This document shows positions 1-8,286 of a stretch of DNA of 64,000 nucleotides, one piece after another; the first letter of the stretch is position 1; each line of letters starts with the position of its first letter. The notes beneath the pieces are model-generated. The model did no database searches. It saw only the letters and a program-made list of their open reading frames with translations, and was not told the DNA's origin. Source of the DNA: Flavobacterium tructae. GTDB taxonomy: Bacteria > Bacteroidota > Bacteroidia > Flavobacteriales > Flavobacteriaceae. The stretch spans positions 484,991 to 548,990 of the forward strand of contig NZ_MUHH01000017.1 of assembly GCF_002217475.1 (NCBI RefSeq). The letters are read 5' to 3'. The position numbers and the translations under genes are program-made.

Positions 1-657
1 TCCGAAGCGAACATTCAGTTTGAGTTTATGCCGAATCGTAAGACTATTGGTTTTGGAGTAGAGCGAAATATTGTTGACAGTCCGTTCAGTCATTTCTTTG
101 TAAACTTTAGCTATGGTTTAAAAGGGGTTTTAAACAGTGATTTTGCTTATCAAAAAGTCCAATTGTTTTATAAACAACCTATTATTATCGGCCCGTTAGG
201 AAGATCTAATATTATCATTGAAACCGGAAAAACCTTTGGTACAATTCCACTGGGATTAATGAGTGTAATACCAGGAAACCAGACTTATTTTACTATCGAG
301 AATACCTTCAGTAATTTAAATTTCTATGAGTTTGTGACCGATCAGTATACCACTTTACAATGGAATCATGACTTTGGAGGAAGGCTGTTTGCAAGAATTC
401 CTTTCATGAGAAAATTAAACTGGAGAGAATTTGTAGGAATCAGAGCAGTACACGGAACCATTTCGGATGCTAATCGTGCCATTAATGCTTCGGGCTTACC
501 TTATAATGCACCCGAAAATGTGTATTGGGAATACAATGCCGGAATTGGAAATATTTTCAAAGTATTCCGTCTTGACTTCTCATGGAGAGGGAATTATCTC
601 AATATGCCGGATGCAAGCAAATTTGCGATAAAAGGTTCATTTGGTTTTTATTTTTAG
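1..657 (+). CDS. DUF5686 / carboxypeptidase-regulatory-like family outer-membrane protein, C-terminal part
   Basis: The reading frame is open from the first base, so the start lies outside the window and only about 218 C-terminal residues are seen. The visible part consists of alternating aromatic/polar beta strands and ends in FGFYF, a typical terminal outer-membrane barrel strand. Wording such as WNHDFGGRLFARIPF and APENVYWEYNAGIGNIF resembles the C-terminal barrel of DUF5686 proteins, which usually carry an N-terminal CarboxypepD_reg-like domain in Bacteroidota. Location in the outer membrane is inferred. The substrate is unknown. A 34-base gap separates it from the next gene. Confidence 0.7.
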   Translation, partial: SEANIQFEFMPNRKTIGFGVERNIVDSPFSHFFVNFSYGLKGVLNSDFAYQKVQLFYKQPIIIGPLGRSNIIIETGKTFGTIPLGLMSVIPGNQTYFTIENTFSNLNFYEFVTDQYTTLQWNHDFGGRLFARIPFMRKLNWREFVGIRAVHGTISDANRAINASGLPYNAPENVYWEYNAGIGNIFKVFRLDFSWRGNYLNMPDASKFAIKGSFGFYF

Positions 658-691
658 ATAAATTGTCAGATTTTTTCTTAATTTAGTTTCT

Positions 692-1744
692 ATGAGTATA
701 ACTATAGAAAGTAAGAATCTAAATTGGACAAATAATCTCAGAGTTTTAGCCACCATCAGTGTGATCGTAGTGCATGTAGCCTGTGATATTCTGTATCAGT
801 ACGGTCATATATCCAATTTTACCTGGTGGACAGGTAATGTTTATGACGGTCTTGTCCGTTTTTGTGTGCCAGTTTTTTTGATGCTTACCGGAGCATTAAT
901 GCTGAACAAAAAATACGAACTGAATGATTTTTTGAGAAAAAAGTTCTCGAGAATTATTTTACCTTTCTTATTCTGGAGTCTTTTTTATGTTCTGCTAACC
1001 GTTAGAAGCGAATTTTTGTTAGAATCTGAAAAAGCATTTGTCGATATTTTTAAGCGTGCCTTTACACTTATTATCGGAGGGAGTTCCTTTCATTTATGGT
1101 ACATTTATATGGTAATTGGGATTTATCTTTTTATCCCGATTCTCAGCAAGTGGATTCAGAATGCCAATGAAAAGGAGATATTGTATTTTCTGGCCATTTG
1201 GATTTTTGCTCTAATGATCAATCAGCCCATTTTTTCTAAGTTCAGAATCAATGTTGATCTGACTTATTTTACAGGCTTTTTAGGATATCTGGTTTTGGGT
1301 TATTATTTGTCGGTCAAGTCATTTCAATATGATGCCCGAAGATTGAAACGAATTTCTGTACTCTTGCTTTCTTTTGGAGCTATTATTACCATTTTCGGAA
1401 CTTATTTTTTATCGATATCAGAAGATCGTTTTAATGAATATTTTTATGGTTACCTGACTTTTAATGTGATGCTGGTCTCTATTGGATTGTTTATTTTCTT
1501 CAAAAATTCAAAAATTTCAAATCCAACCCTCATTCGGGTTATTAATTTCATCAATAAATACAGCTACGGTATTTATCTGGTTCATATTCTGGTTTTACGG
1601 TTTCTGGTGTCTTCAGGAATCGATTATGATTTTATAAATCCGGTTTTGGCTATTCCGATTACAACGCTATTGTGTTTGTTCCTTTCTTCTTTTATTATTT
1701 ATGCGGTGAATAAACTTCCTTATGGGCAATACATTTCAGGATAA
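692..1744 (+). CDS. Acyltransferase family membrane protein (acyltransferase_3 / OafA-like)
   Basis: This 350-residue polytopic protein has about ten hydrophobic segments. It opens with the acyltransferase_3 pattern: NNLRVLATISVIVVHVACD near residues 15-33, where the His after the first membrane helix is the usual catalytic His, followed by FCVPVFLMLTGALML at about 57-71. The closing NKYSYGIYLVHILVL near 288-302 is also typical. The family O-acylates sugars or lipids at the inner membrane. The acceptor cannot be told from sequence. There is no glycan cluster around it, so its role is open. Confidence 0.8.
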   Translation: MSITIESKNLNWTNNLRVLATISVIVVHVACDILYQYGHISNFTWWTGNVYDGLVRFCVPVFLMLTGALMLNKKYELNDFLRKKFSRIILPFLFWSLFYVLLTVRSEFLLESEKAFVDIFKRAFTLIIGGSSFHLWYIYMVIGIYLFIPILSKWIQNANEKEILYFLAIWIFALMINQPIFSKFRINVDLTYFTGFLGYLVLGYYLSVKSFQYDARRLKRISVLLLSFGAIITIFGTYFLSISEDRFNEYFYGYLTFNVMLVSIGLFIFFKNSKISNPTLIRVINFINKYSYGIYLVHILVLRFLVSSGIDYDFINPVLAIPITTLLCLFLSSFIIYAVNKLPYGQYISG

Positions 1745-1791
1745 TTATTGCAGTAATTTTGTTTAATTTTGAGTATTCTTAAAACAAAGTT

Positions 1792-2391
1792 ATGCAGGAT
1801 GCCATTGATTTCCTATCTGCCAGAAACCCTGTTTTTCTGGATATTATAGATAAATACGGATTGCCGCCGATTCCAAAACGCCCGCAAGGTTTTGCGACTT
1901 TGGTATTGCTTATTTTAGAGCAACAAGTTTCGATAGATTCGGCGAAAGCAACGTTTTTAAAGATAAAAGCCTATACGACCTGCAGTCCTGAAAATATGGT
2001 GGAGTTATCGGATGAAGAGTTTCGAAATTTAGGAGTGAGCCGTCAAAAGACGAAATACATTAAGATATTGGCAGAAGCTGTTTTGAGTAAAGAACTGGAC
2101 ATCGAAAGTCTGGCTACAAAATCGGCAAAAGAAGTTCGGGAAGAGCTCATTAAGCTGAAAGGAATTGGAAACTGGACGATTGATATCTATCTCATGTTCT
2201 GTCTTCAGGAACCTGATTTGATTCCGTTGGGAGATATTGCAGTTGTCAACACCATTAAAGAATTATTGGATATTCACGACAAAAAGGAAATGGAAATTCA
2301 TGCAGAACAATGGAGTCCGTATAGGTCTTATGCCACCTATTTACTTTGGCATTATTATCTAAACAAAAGAAATAGAAAGATTACGTATTAA
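1792..2391 (+). CDS. DNA-3-methyladenine glycosylase II (HhH-GPD family)
   Basis: This 199-residue protein is an AlkA-like base-excision glycosylase that removes alkylated purines. The helix-hairpin-helix is seen as LKGIGNWTIDIYLMF near residues 122-136. The catalytic Asp is most likely the one in PLGDIAV near residue 147. It lacks the extra N-terminal AlkA domain of E. coli AlkA, so it corresponds to the compact form common in Bacteroidota. It stands alone between an acyltransferase and ppa. The family is clear; substrate preference is inferred. Confidence 0.85.
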   Translation: MQDAIDFLSARNPVFLDIIDKYGLPPIPKRPQGFATLVLLILEQQVSIDSAKATFLKIKAYTTCSPENMVELSDEEFRNLGVSRQKTKYIKILAEAVLSKELDIESLATKSAKEVREELIKLKGIGNWTIDIYLMFCLQEPDLIPLGDIAVVNTIKELLDIHDKKEMEIHAEQWSPYRSYATYLLWHYYLNKRNRKITY

Positions 2392-2438
2392 CTCCCTGTT
2401 TTTTAAAAGAAAAGTACATAGATAAATGCAGTTTTTTA

Positions 2439-2468
2439 TTGTAAAAAGGGATTCTTTAGTTACTTTTG
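2439..2468 (+). promoter_or_regulatory. Promoter of ppa
   Basis: TTG at 2439-2441 and TACTTTTG at 2461-2468 are separated by 19 bases, a perfect match to the Bacteroidota primary sigma consensus TTG-N17-23-TAnnTTTG. The start codon of ppa follows about 33 bases further on. Confidence 0.7.
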
Positions 2469-2501
2469 CAGTCGAAATTATAGAAACAATAAAAAACAAA
2501 A

Positions 2502-3032
2502 ATGACCGCAGACAAACTAACAACTTTCGATGTGTTGATCGAAATACCAAGAGGAAGCAGAAATAAATACGAGTACGATTTTGAAATTAAAAGAATGCGT
2601 TTCGACAGAATGTTATTCTCTTCAATGATGTACCCGGCTGATTACGGATTTATTCCGGAAACTTTAGCTCTTGATGGTGACCCTCTTGATGTATTGGTTT
2701 TAGTAAACGAACCAACTTTCCCTGGATGTGTTATGGAAGTAAAACCAATTGGTGTTTTCCACATGGCAGATGATAAAGGACCAGACGAAAAAATTATTTG
2801 TGTACCAGTTTCTGACCCAATCTGGAATTCATTAAATGATCTTTCTGATATCAACGGACACTTAGTAAAAGAAATCGAGCACTTCTTCCAGGTATACAAA
2901 GATCTTGAAAACAAAAAAGTAGACGTAGAAGGATGGGGAGACGTAAACGAAGCTTATGCTATTATTGCAGAGTGTACAAAACGTTTTGATGATATTGAAA
3001 ACAAACCGGAAGGATTATTTAGCATTAAATAA
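2502..3032 (+). CDS. ppa: Inorganic pyrophosphatase, family I
   Basis: Soluble pyrophosphatase of 176 residues, the usual bacterial length. It hydrolyses PPi to two phosphates in the cytoplasm and pulls biosynthetic reactions forward. The family signature DGDPLDVLVL lies at residues 58-67 with its metal-binding Asp residues intact. The conserved substrate-binding stretch YPADYGFIPETL precedes it at about 44-55. It has its own promoter and a strong terminator. A membrane pyrophosphatase gene follows, so two kinds of PPi hydrolase are encoded side by side but as separate transcription units. Confidence 0.95.
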   Translation: MTADKLTTFDVLIEIPRGSRNKYEYDFEIKRMRFDRMLFSSMMYPADYGFIPETLALDGDPLDVLVLVNEPTFPGCVMEVKPIGVFHMADDKGPDEKIICVPVSDPIWNSLNDLSDINGHLVKEIEHFFQVYKDLENKKVDVEGWGDVNEAYAIIAECTKRFDDIENKPEGLFSIK

Positions 3033-3053
3033 TTTATAAGCCGCCCAATTATA

Positions 3054-3090
3054 AAAAAAGCAATACTACCGTCAGGAGTATTGCTTTTTT
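3054..3090 (+). terminator. Intrinsic terminator after ppa
   Basis: A 14-bp perfect stem (AAAAAAGCAATACT at 3054-3067, AGTATTGCTTTTTT at 3077-3090) has a 9-base loop and ends in a T run. The A-rich left side allows it to work on either strand. Confidence 0.85.
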
Positions 3091-3154
3091 GTTTAAATTC
3101 GTTTGAGTTAGTTTATTGACTTTTAACTATTAACCAAAAAACCATTACTAGATT

Positions 3155-5707
3155 ATGAATGCATTTATGATTTATTTGCCAATCGTTATGGCAATTTTAG
3201 GATTACTTTTCATGGGAATAAAAAGGGCTTGGGTTTTAAAACAAGATGCGGGCGACGGAAAGATGAAAGAGATTTCAGAACACATTTACGAGGGAGCCCT
3301 CGCCTTTTTAAAAGCAGAATATAAATTATTGACCATTTTTGTAATTATTGCCAGTATTGCATTGGCCGGAATTACTTTTATTCCGGGAGTTAAAACGCAT
3401 TTATTAATAGTAGTTGCCTTTATATTTGGAGCCTTATTTTCAGCTTATGCCGGTAATATCGGGATGAAAATAGCGACAAAAACGAATGTTAGAACCACAC
3501 AGGCTGCCCGTACGAGTTTACCGCAGGCTTTGAAAGTTTCGTTTGGCGGAGGAACCGTAATGGGACTTGGCGTTGCAGGTTTAGCAGTGTTAGGACTTAC
3601 AGGGTTCTTTATTATCTTCTTTAATATTTTATCAGGAGGCGTATGGAAAGATACCGAAACGATGACGGTTGTTCTGGAAACACTGGCAGGTTTTTCACTT
3701 GGTGCCGAATCTATTGCTTTATTTGCCAGAGTAGGTGGTGGAATTTACACAAAAGCTGCCGATGTTGGTGCTGATTTAGTAGGTAAAGTAGAAGCCGGAA
3801 TTCCGGAAGATGACCCTCGTAATCCGGCTACAATTGCCGATAACGTTGGGGATAACGTTGGGGACGTTGCCGGTATGGGAGCCGATTTATTTGGTTCGTA
3901 TGTAGCGACAGTTCTAGCCGCAATGGTTTTAGGAAACTATGTGATTAAAGATATGGGAGGCAATATCGTGGATGCTTTTGGCGGAATCGGACCAATTTTG
4001 CTTCCAATGGCAATTGCCGGTTTTGGGATTTTATTCTCGATTATCGGAACTACACTGGTAAAAATAACAGATGATAATGCCAAAGAAGCACAGGTGCAAA
4101 AAGCATTAAATATAGGAAACTGGGTTTCTATTGTTCTTACAGCAATTGCCTGTTTCTTTTTAGTACAGCACATGTTACCGGAAGTAATGACAATGGAATT
4201 CTTCGGAGAAGGATCGCAGCAGATTTCTTCTATGCGAGTTTTCTATGCCACTTTGGTAGGTTTAGTAGTGGGTGGAGCAATTTCATCCGTTACGGAATAT
4301 TACACAGGATTAGGTACAAAACCGGTTTTAGCCATTGTACAAAAATCATCAACAGGCGCCGGAACAAATGTAATTGCAGGTTTGGCAACCGGAATGATTT
4401 CGACTTTTCCAACCGTTTTATTGTTTGCAGTAGCCATTTGGATTTCTTATGCTTTGGCAGGATTTTACGGAGTTGCTTTAGCGGCTTCTGCAATGATGGC
4501 TACAACAGCGATGCAATTGGCGATTGATGCTTTTGGTCCAATCTCTGACAACGCAGGAGGAATAGCCGAAATGAGTGAATTACCTAAAGAAGTACGAACC
4601 AGAACCGATATTTTAGATTCAGTAGGAAATACTACCGCTGCAACCGGAAAAGGTTTTGCTATTGCCTCAGCAGCTTTAACGTCTTTGGCATTATTTGCAG
4701 CTTATGTGACTTTTACCGGAATTGACGGAATCAATATTTTCAAAGCACCGGTTTTAGCCATGTTGTTTGTGGGGGGAATGATTCCCGTTGTTTTCTCAGC
4801 TTTAGCGATGAATTCTGTTGGAAAAGCGGCTATGGATATGGTTTATGAAGTACGTCGACAGTTTAAAGAGATTCCGGGAATTATGGAAGGAACCGGAAAA
4901 CCTGAATATGGTAAATGTGTTGAAATTTCAACGAAAGCTGCTTTGCGCGAAATGATGCTTCCTGGGATTTTAACGATTGGTTTCCCAATTGCAATTGTAT
5001 TATTAGGGAAACTGGTTTATGCAGACAACAATCAGTTAATTGCTGAGATGTTAGGAGGATATATGGCGGGAGTAACGGTTTCCGGCGTACTTTGGGCAGT
5101 TTTTCAAAATAATGCCGGTGGTGCCTGGGATAATGCGAAAAAATCATTTGAAGCCGGAGTTTTAATCAATGGCGAAATGACGTACAAAGGATCGGATGCG
5201 CACAAAGCAGCAGTAACCGGAGATACCGTTGGAGATCCGTTTAAAGATACTTCAGGCCCTTCTATGAATATCCTGATTAAACTGACTTGTTTGATCGGTT
5301 TGGTAATTGCACCTATTTTAGGAGAAGGACATTCGTCTTCAGGAATGATGGAAAAAGGTTCTTGCTGTAAAAAAATGGAAATCCACCTTGGAGGAGATTC
5401 TAAATGTGGAGATTTTTCGAAAATGACTAAAGAAGAATGTGTCAAAATGTGCAAAGAAAAAGGATGTTCTGCCGAAGAAACAGCAAAATGTCTGGCGCAT
5501 TATGATGCTAACGGAAAATACGTTCATCAAAAAACAGATTGTTTTGATACTACAAAATACAGTAAAAAAAGAGTAGAAGTAAACCTGTCTACAGTTAATG
5601 GGGTCACAGTGGGAACTGTAACCAAAACCGAAAATGGTAAAACCACTACAGAAGTTTTTGAAGGAACAGAAGCCGAAGTAAAAGCCAAAATTGAAGCTGT
5701 GAAATAG
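3155..5707 (+). CDS. hppA: Membrane-bound, ion-pumping pyrophosphatase with a Cys-rich C-terminal extension
   Basis: This 850-residue integral membrane pyrophosphatase couples PPi hydrolysis to Na+ or H+ export across the inner membrane. The signature DVGADLVGKVE lies near residue 207, with the metal-binding run EDDPRNPATIADNVGDN just after it. GNTTAATGK near residue 490 has Ala where K+-independent enzymes have Lys, so the K+-dependent class is predicted. Family members are usually 670-770 residues long. Here about 120 extra residues follow the last membrane helix, with eight Cys at 737, 738, 751, 762, 766, 771, 779 and 796 and then a charged, Thr/Glu/Lys-rich tail. The reading frame is uninterrupted, so the extension belongs to the protein. 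Its function is unknown. Confidence 0.93.
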   Translation: MNAFMIYLPIVMAILGLLFMGIKRAWVLKQDAGDGKMKEISEHIYEGALAFLKAEYKLLTIFVIIASIALAGITFIPGVKTHLLIVVAFIFGALFSAYAGNIGMKIATKTNVRTTQAARTSLPQALKVSFGGGTVMGLGVAGLAVLGLTGFFIIFFNILSGGVWKDTETMTVVLETLAGFSLGAESIALFARVGGGIYTKAADVGADLVGKVEAGIPEDDPRNPATIADNVGDNVGDVAGMGADLFGSYVATVLAAMVLGNYVIKDMGGNIVDAFGGIGPILLPMAIAGFGILFSIIGTTLVKITDDNAKEAQVQKALNIGNWVSIVLTAIACFFLVQHMLPEVMTMEFFGEGSQQISSMRVFYATLVGLVVGGAISSVTEYYTGLGTKPVLAIVQKSSTGAGTNVIAGLATGMISTFPTVLLFAVAIWISYALAGFYGVALAASAMMATTAMQLAIDAFGPISDNAGGIAEMSELPKEVRTRTDILDSVGNTTAATGKGFAIASAALTSLALFAAYVTFTGIDGINIFKAPVLAMLFVGGMIPVVFSALAMNSVGKAAMDMVYEVRRQFKEIPGIMEGTGKPEYGKCVEISTKAALREMMLPGILTIGFPIAIVLLGKLVYADNNQLIAEMLGGYMAGVTVSGVLWAVFQNNAGGAWDNAKKSFEAGVLINGEMTYKGSDAHKAAVTGDTVGDPFKDTSGPSMNILIKLTCLIGLVIAPILGEGHSSSGMMEKGSCCKKMEIHLGGDSKCGDFSKMTKEECVKMCKEKGCSAEETAKCLAHYDANGKYVHQKTDCFDTTKYSKKRVEVNLSTVNGVTVGTVTKTENGKTTTEVFEGTEAEVKAKIEAVK

Positions 5708-5754
5708 TTTAGTAATTTGTCGGCAGGTTTTCAAAACCTGTTAGGAAAATAACG

Positions 5755-5787
5755 AAAAATGCCTCTAAATATTTAGAGGCATTTTTT
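5755..5787. terminator. Palindromic terminator, left copy flanking higBA
   Basis: AAAATGCCTCTAAA (5756-5769) and its complement TTTAGAGGCATTTT (5772-5785) form a 14-bp stem with flanking A and T runs. It can end transcription from both hppA and higA. The last T residues belong to the higA stop codon. The same 30-base palindrome recurs at 6571-6600. Confidence 0.8.
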
Positions 5788-6154
5788 ATGGATTTAAAGC
5801 ATATTCTTTAATTAAGGTTGAAGCTGGAATATGAAGCGCTTCTGTCAAAATCCTGATTTGGTTTAAGGTTAAGGCTCTTTTTCGTTTAAAAATTTCGGAT
5901 ACTCTTGAGCGACTGTTTAAAATAACTCCTAAATCGGCGTCAGTAATTCCATTTTGTTCCATCATAAATTTAATGGCTTCAATTGGGTCAGGTTCCGGAA
6001 TAGGATAATTTATTTGTTCGTATTTTTCTATGAGTGTAACCAAGATATCTAATTCATCACCTTCATCCGTATTGGGTTTCGCATCAAAAATAGCATTTAC
6101 ACGTTCTAAAGCAAGATCATAATCGTGTTCCGTTTTAATAGGTCGTATTTCCAT
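5786..6154 (-). CDS. higA: HigA-like antitoxin, helix-turn-helix
   Basis: This 122-residue protein has an acidic N-terminal half and a C-terminal Xre-like helix-turn-helix around residues 70-115 (NGITDADLGVIL, then SRVSEIFKRKRAL). This is the arrangement of HigA antitoxins, which bind the toxin and repress the operon. It follows the toxin gene by 5 bases, giving the toxin-first order of hig modules. Palindromes upstream of and inside higB are probable binding sites. The stop codon overlaps the T run of the terminator. Confidence 0.85.
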   Translation of the reverse strand: MEIRPIKTEHDYDLALERVNAIFDAKPNTDEGDELDILVTLIEKYEQINYPIPEPDPIEAIKFMMEQNGITDADLGVILNSRSRVSEIFKRKRALTLNQIRILTEALHIPASTLIKEYALNP

Positions 6155-6159
6155 ATTAC

Positions 6160-6456
6160 TTATAAGTTTTTAATATCGTCAAGTTTGTCATAATCAGTGT
6201 GGGTACCTACAAATAGAATGTAGACAATTTGAGTCTCATAATTAATTTTTACAATTAAGCGATAATGATTTCCACAAATATTAAAAACGACTTTATTATG
6301 GCCAACAAAATCTGCAGAACCGAAGATTGATTTTATAGCATTCGAATTATCAAAATTATTTTTATCAAAGATTTGATACCATGATAACAACTGTTGTTTT
6401 GCATTTGGGAAACATTCCCAAAAATTTTGCAAGGTTCTTTTGGCTATTATTCTCAT
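6160..6456 (-). CDS. higB: HigB-like mRNA interferase toxin
   Basis: This 98-residue basic protein of the HigB/RelE-like fold is expected to cleave mRNA on the ribosome. Family features seen are RTLQNFWECFPNAKQQLLSWY at the start, VFNICGNHYRLIVKINY near residues 57-73 and FVGTHTDYDKLD near the end, where the His and Tyr match the conserved toxin positions. The antitoxin gene follows 5 bases downstream, so the two are co-transcribed. Confidence 0.87.
   Translation of the reverse strand: MRIIAKRTLQNFWECFPNAKQQLLSWYQIFDKNNFDNSNAIKSIFGSADFVGHNKVVFNICGNHYRLIVKINYETQIVYILFVGTHTDYDKLDDIKNL
6405..6421. promoter_or_regulatory. Candidate internal HigA operator
   Basis: TTGGGAA-ACA-TTCCCAA is a perfect inverted repeat inside the 5' part of higB. 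It shares the TTCCC half-site with the palindrome upstream of the operon, so a second HigA site is possible. This is inference from sequence similarity. Confidence 0.3.
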
Positions 6457-6482
6457 AATTGATCAGGCAAAGATAAGTGTTT

Positions 6483-6499
6483 TTTCCCAATTCGGGAAA
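6483..6499. promoter_or_regulatory. Candidate HigA operator upstream of higBA
   Basis: TTTCCC-AATTC-GGGAAA is a perfect 6-bp inverted repeat with a 5-base centre, 27 bases upstream of the higB start codon. It is the position expected for the autoregulatory operator of a toxin-antitoxin operon. Confidence 0.45.
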
Positions 6500-6570
6500 T
6501 GTTTTCAATAAATGAAACAAAAGTAGGTTATTATTTACAAATCAGAAAGTGTTAAAACTTTAAATAACAA

Positions 6571-6600
6571 AAAATGCCTCTAAATATTTAGAGGCATTTT
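6571..6600. terminator. Palindromic terminator, right copy flanking higBA
   Basis: This 30-base palindrome is identical to the core of 5756-5785 (14-bp stem, AT loop). It serves as the terminator of the leftward deoxynucleoside kinase gene, whose stop codon lies 31 bases away. Confidence 0.75.
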
Positions 6601-6630
6601 CATTGGTGTAAATTTGTGAAATTCGTATTT

Positions 6631-7245
6631 CTAAAACAGTCCGTTTAGCTCAGCATCAATTCTGTTAATGATGTTTCCCAGATCTTCCGGATTATCTACG
6701 AAATTAATATTGTCAACATCAATAATCAATAATTTCCCTTTAGTATAGGTTTGAATCCATGCTTCGTATCTTTCGTTCAGACGGCTTAAATAGTCAATTG
6801 AAATAGAATTTTCGTAATCACGTCCGCGTTTGTGAATCTGTCCTACCAGATTTGGGATAGAGCTTCTCAGGTAAATTAACAAATCAGGAGCTTTTACTAA
6901 TGACTCCATTAATTCAAAAAGAGAAGTGTAATTTTCGAAGTCACGACTTGTCATCAATCCCATAGAATACAGGTTGGGAGCAAATATATGGGCATCTTCA
7001 TAAATGGTTCTGTCCTGAATAATTTTCTTTCCGCTTTCGCGAATTTGTAATATCTGACGGAAACGACTGTTTAGAAAGTAAATCTGAAGATTGAACGACC
7101 AACGCTCCATTTGATGGTAAAAATCATCTAAATACGGATTGTCAACTACATCTTCGTAATGAGGCTCCCATTTAAAATGTTTCGCCAACAATTTAGTTAA
7201 AGTAGTTTTTCCGGCTCCTATATTTCCTGCTATCGCTATGTGCAT
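6631..7245 (-). CDS. Deoxynucleoside kinase
   Basis: This 204-residue protein of the deoxyadenosine/deoxyguanosine kinase family phosphorylates deoxynucleosides with ATP for salvage. The P-loop GNIGAGKTT is at residues 7-15. The Arg-containing substrate motif reads DRTIYEDAHIFA around residue 77, and a lid-like Arg-rich segment, HKRGRDYE, is near residue 139. Its start codon overlaps the stop of the upstream gene by one base (TAATG), implying coupled translation. Which base it prefers cannot be told. Confidence 0.88.
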   Translation of the reverse strand: MHIAIAGNIGAGKTTLTKLLAKHFKWEPHYEDVVDNPYLDDFYHQMERWSFNLQIYFLNSRFRQILQIRESGKKIIQDRTIYEDAHIFAPNLYSMGLMTSRDFENYTSLFELMESLVKAPDLLIYLRSSIPNLVGQIHKRGRDYENSISIDYLSRLNERYEAWIQTYTKGKLLIIDVDNINFVDNPEDLGNIINRIDAELNGLF

Positions 7246-8063
7246 TACGGTGTTACGATTTTATAATTTGTGATTTCTTTAGCTGTAAAAATAGATAAAA
7301 TTTGGTCTTTGTAATAGAATTTGTCGAAGGATTTTTCTAAAATCTCAATTTCAGAAAATGCATTGGAGTCCGGACTTGTAATGTCTTTAAAATACAACAA
7401 ATTAGCCTTGCTGAAAAGATATTGATGATGGTTCATAATTTCGACAGCGTCATAATCGGGGATTTTGCCCAAAGCCGTTATTTTTCCGAAAATGGTACAC
7501 GAGAACCAATTGTTTTTTTTGTCAATCCAATAAAAAGTATTGAAATCGGTCAGGTAATATTTTATAGGTTCTGTTAATGGTGTAGAAACCGTTTTATATT
7601 CATTATTCAGATAATCAAAAAGACCAATTTGTTGATTTAAAGAATTGTAAATCCACAATTGATTTTGCGCTGACATTCCAATTGCCGAAACGATAATTGG
7701 AGTGTTGTTAAACGAAAAATTAATTTCAGTAATTTTATTCAGCTGATTGTCGAGTAAAACCACCGTATTGAAGTCTTCGTAAAACAAAACTATTTTAAGC
7801 GGATTCTGTAAATCGACTTTCGTGATCGTTCCGAGAGAAACATTTTTATATTCGAAAATCTCTTTTTCTTTGATTTTGGAGAAGACATTATTTTTAATTT
7901 GATAGTAATATCCAAACGAATCATAGCCTAAAAATTGGTCGACTTTATTAGCAAACTGAGAGACTTGGACCGCTTTTATTTTTAGGTTTTGCGAAAACAC
8001 AGTCGGGAAAGAACAGATCACAAAAAGCAAGGATAAAAGAAAAGGATGTGTCGCTCTGTTCAT
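7245..8063 (-). CDS. Exported protein of unknown function, co-transcribed with the kinase
   Basis: This 272-residue protein is read from the ATG at 8063; an ATG eight codons earlier would place extra residues before the signal peptide. It has a clear signal peptide, HPFLLSLLFVICSFPTVFSQ. The mature part is rich in Asn, Lys and aromatic residues and has strand-like repeats of YxxN/WIxNxxxQxIGLFDYLNN type, which could form a beta-propeller. That fold is a guess. It belongs to no family I recognise. It overlaps the kinase start by one base, a pairing that probably reflects co-expression rather than shared chemistry. Confidence 0.7.
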   Translation of the reverse strand: MNRATHPFLLSLLFVICSFPTVFSQNLKIKAVQVSQFANKVDQFLGYDSFGYYYQIKNNVFSKIKEKEIFEYKNVSLGTITKVDLQNPLKIVLFYEDFNTVVLLDNQLNKITEINFSFNNTPIIVSAIGMSAQNQLWIYNSLNQQIGLFDYLNNEYKTVSTPLTEPIKYYLTDFNTFYWIDKKNNWFSCTIFGKITALGKIPDYDAVEIMNHHQYLFSKANLLYFKDITSPDSNAFSEIEILEKSFDKFYYKDQILSIFTAKEITNYKIVTP

Positions 8064-8286
8064 AATGTTTACGTTTCTAAGAGCCAAATTACAAAAAACT
8101 ACAGTAGAAATGGCGCAAAACGCTGATATTTAGATTTTACCACTTTTGAAATTGTAATGGTCTGATAAATAATTGATTTTGTCTATATCTTAAGGGAGTT
8201 GATCTATTTAATTTTCTGTATTTTAAAATAAACAATACATTTGAGTATAAGTTTATTAGACCAAATTCACTTTAAAAGCTAACACA

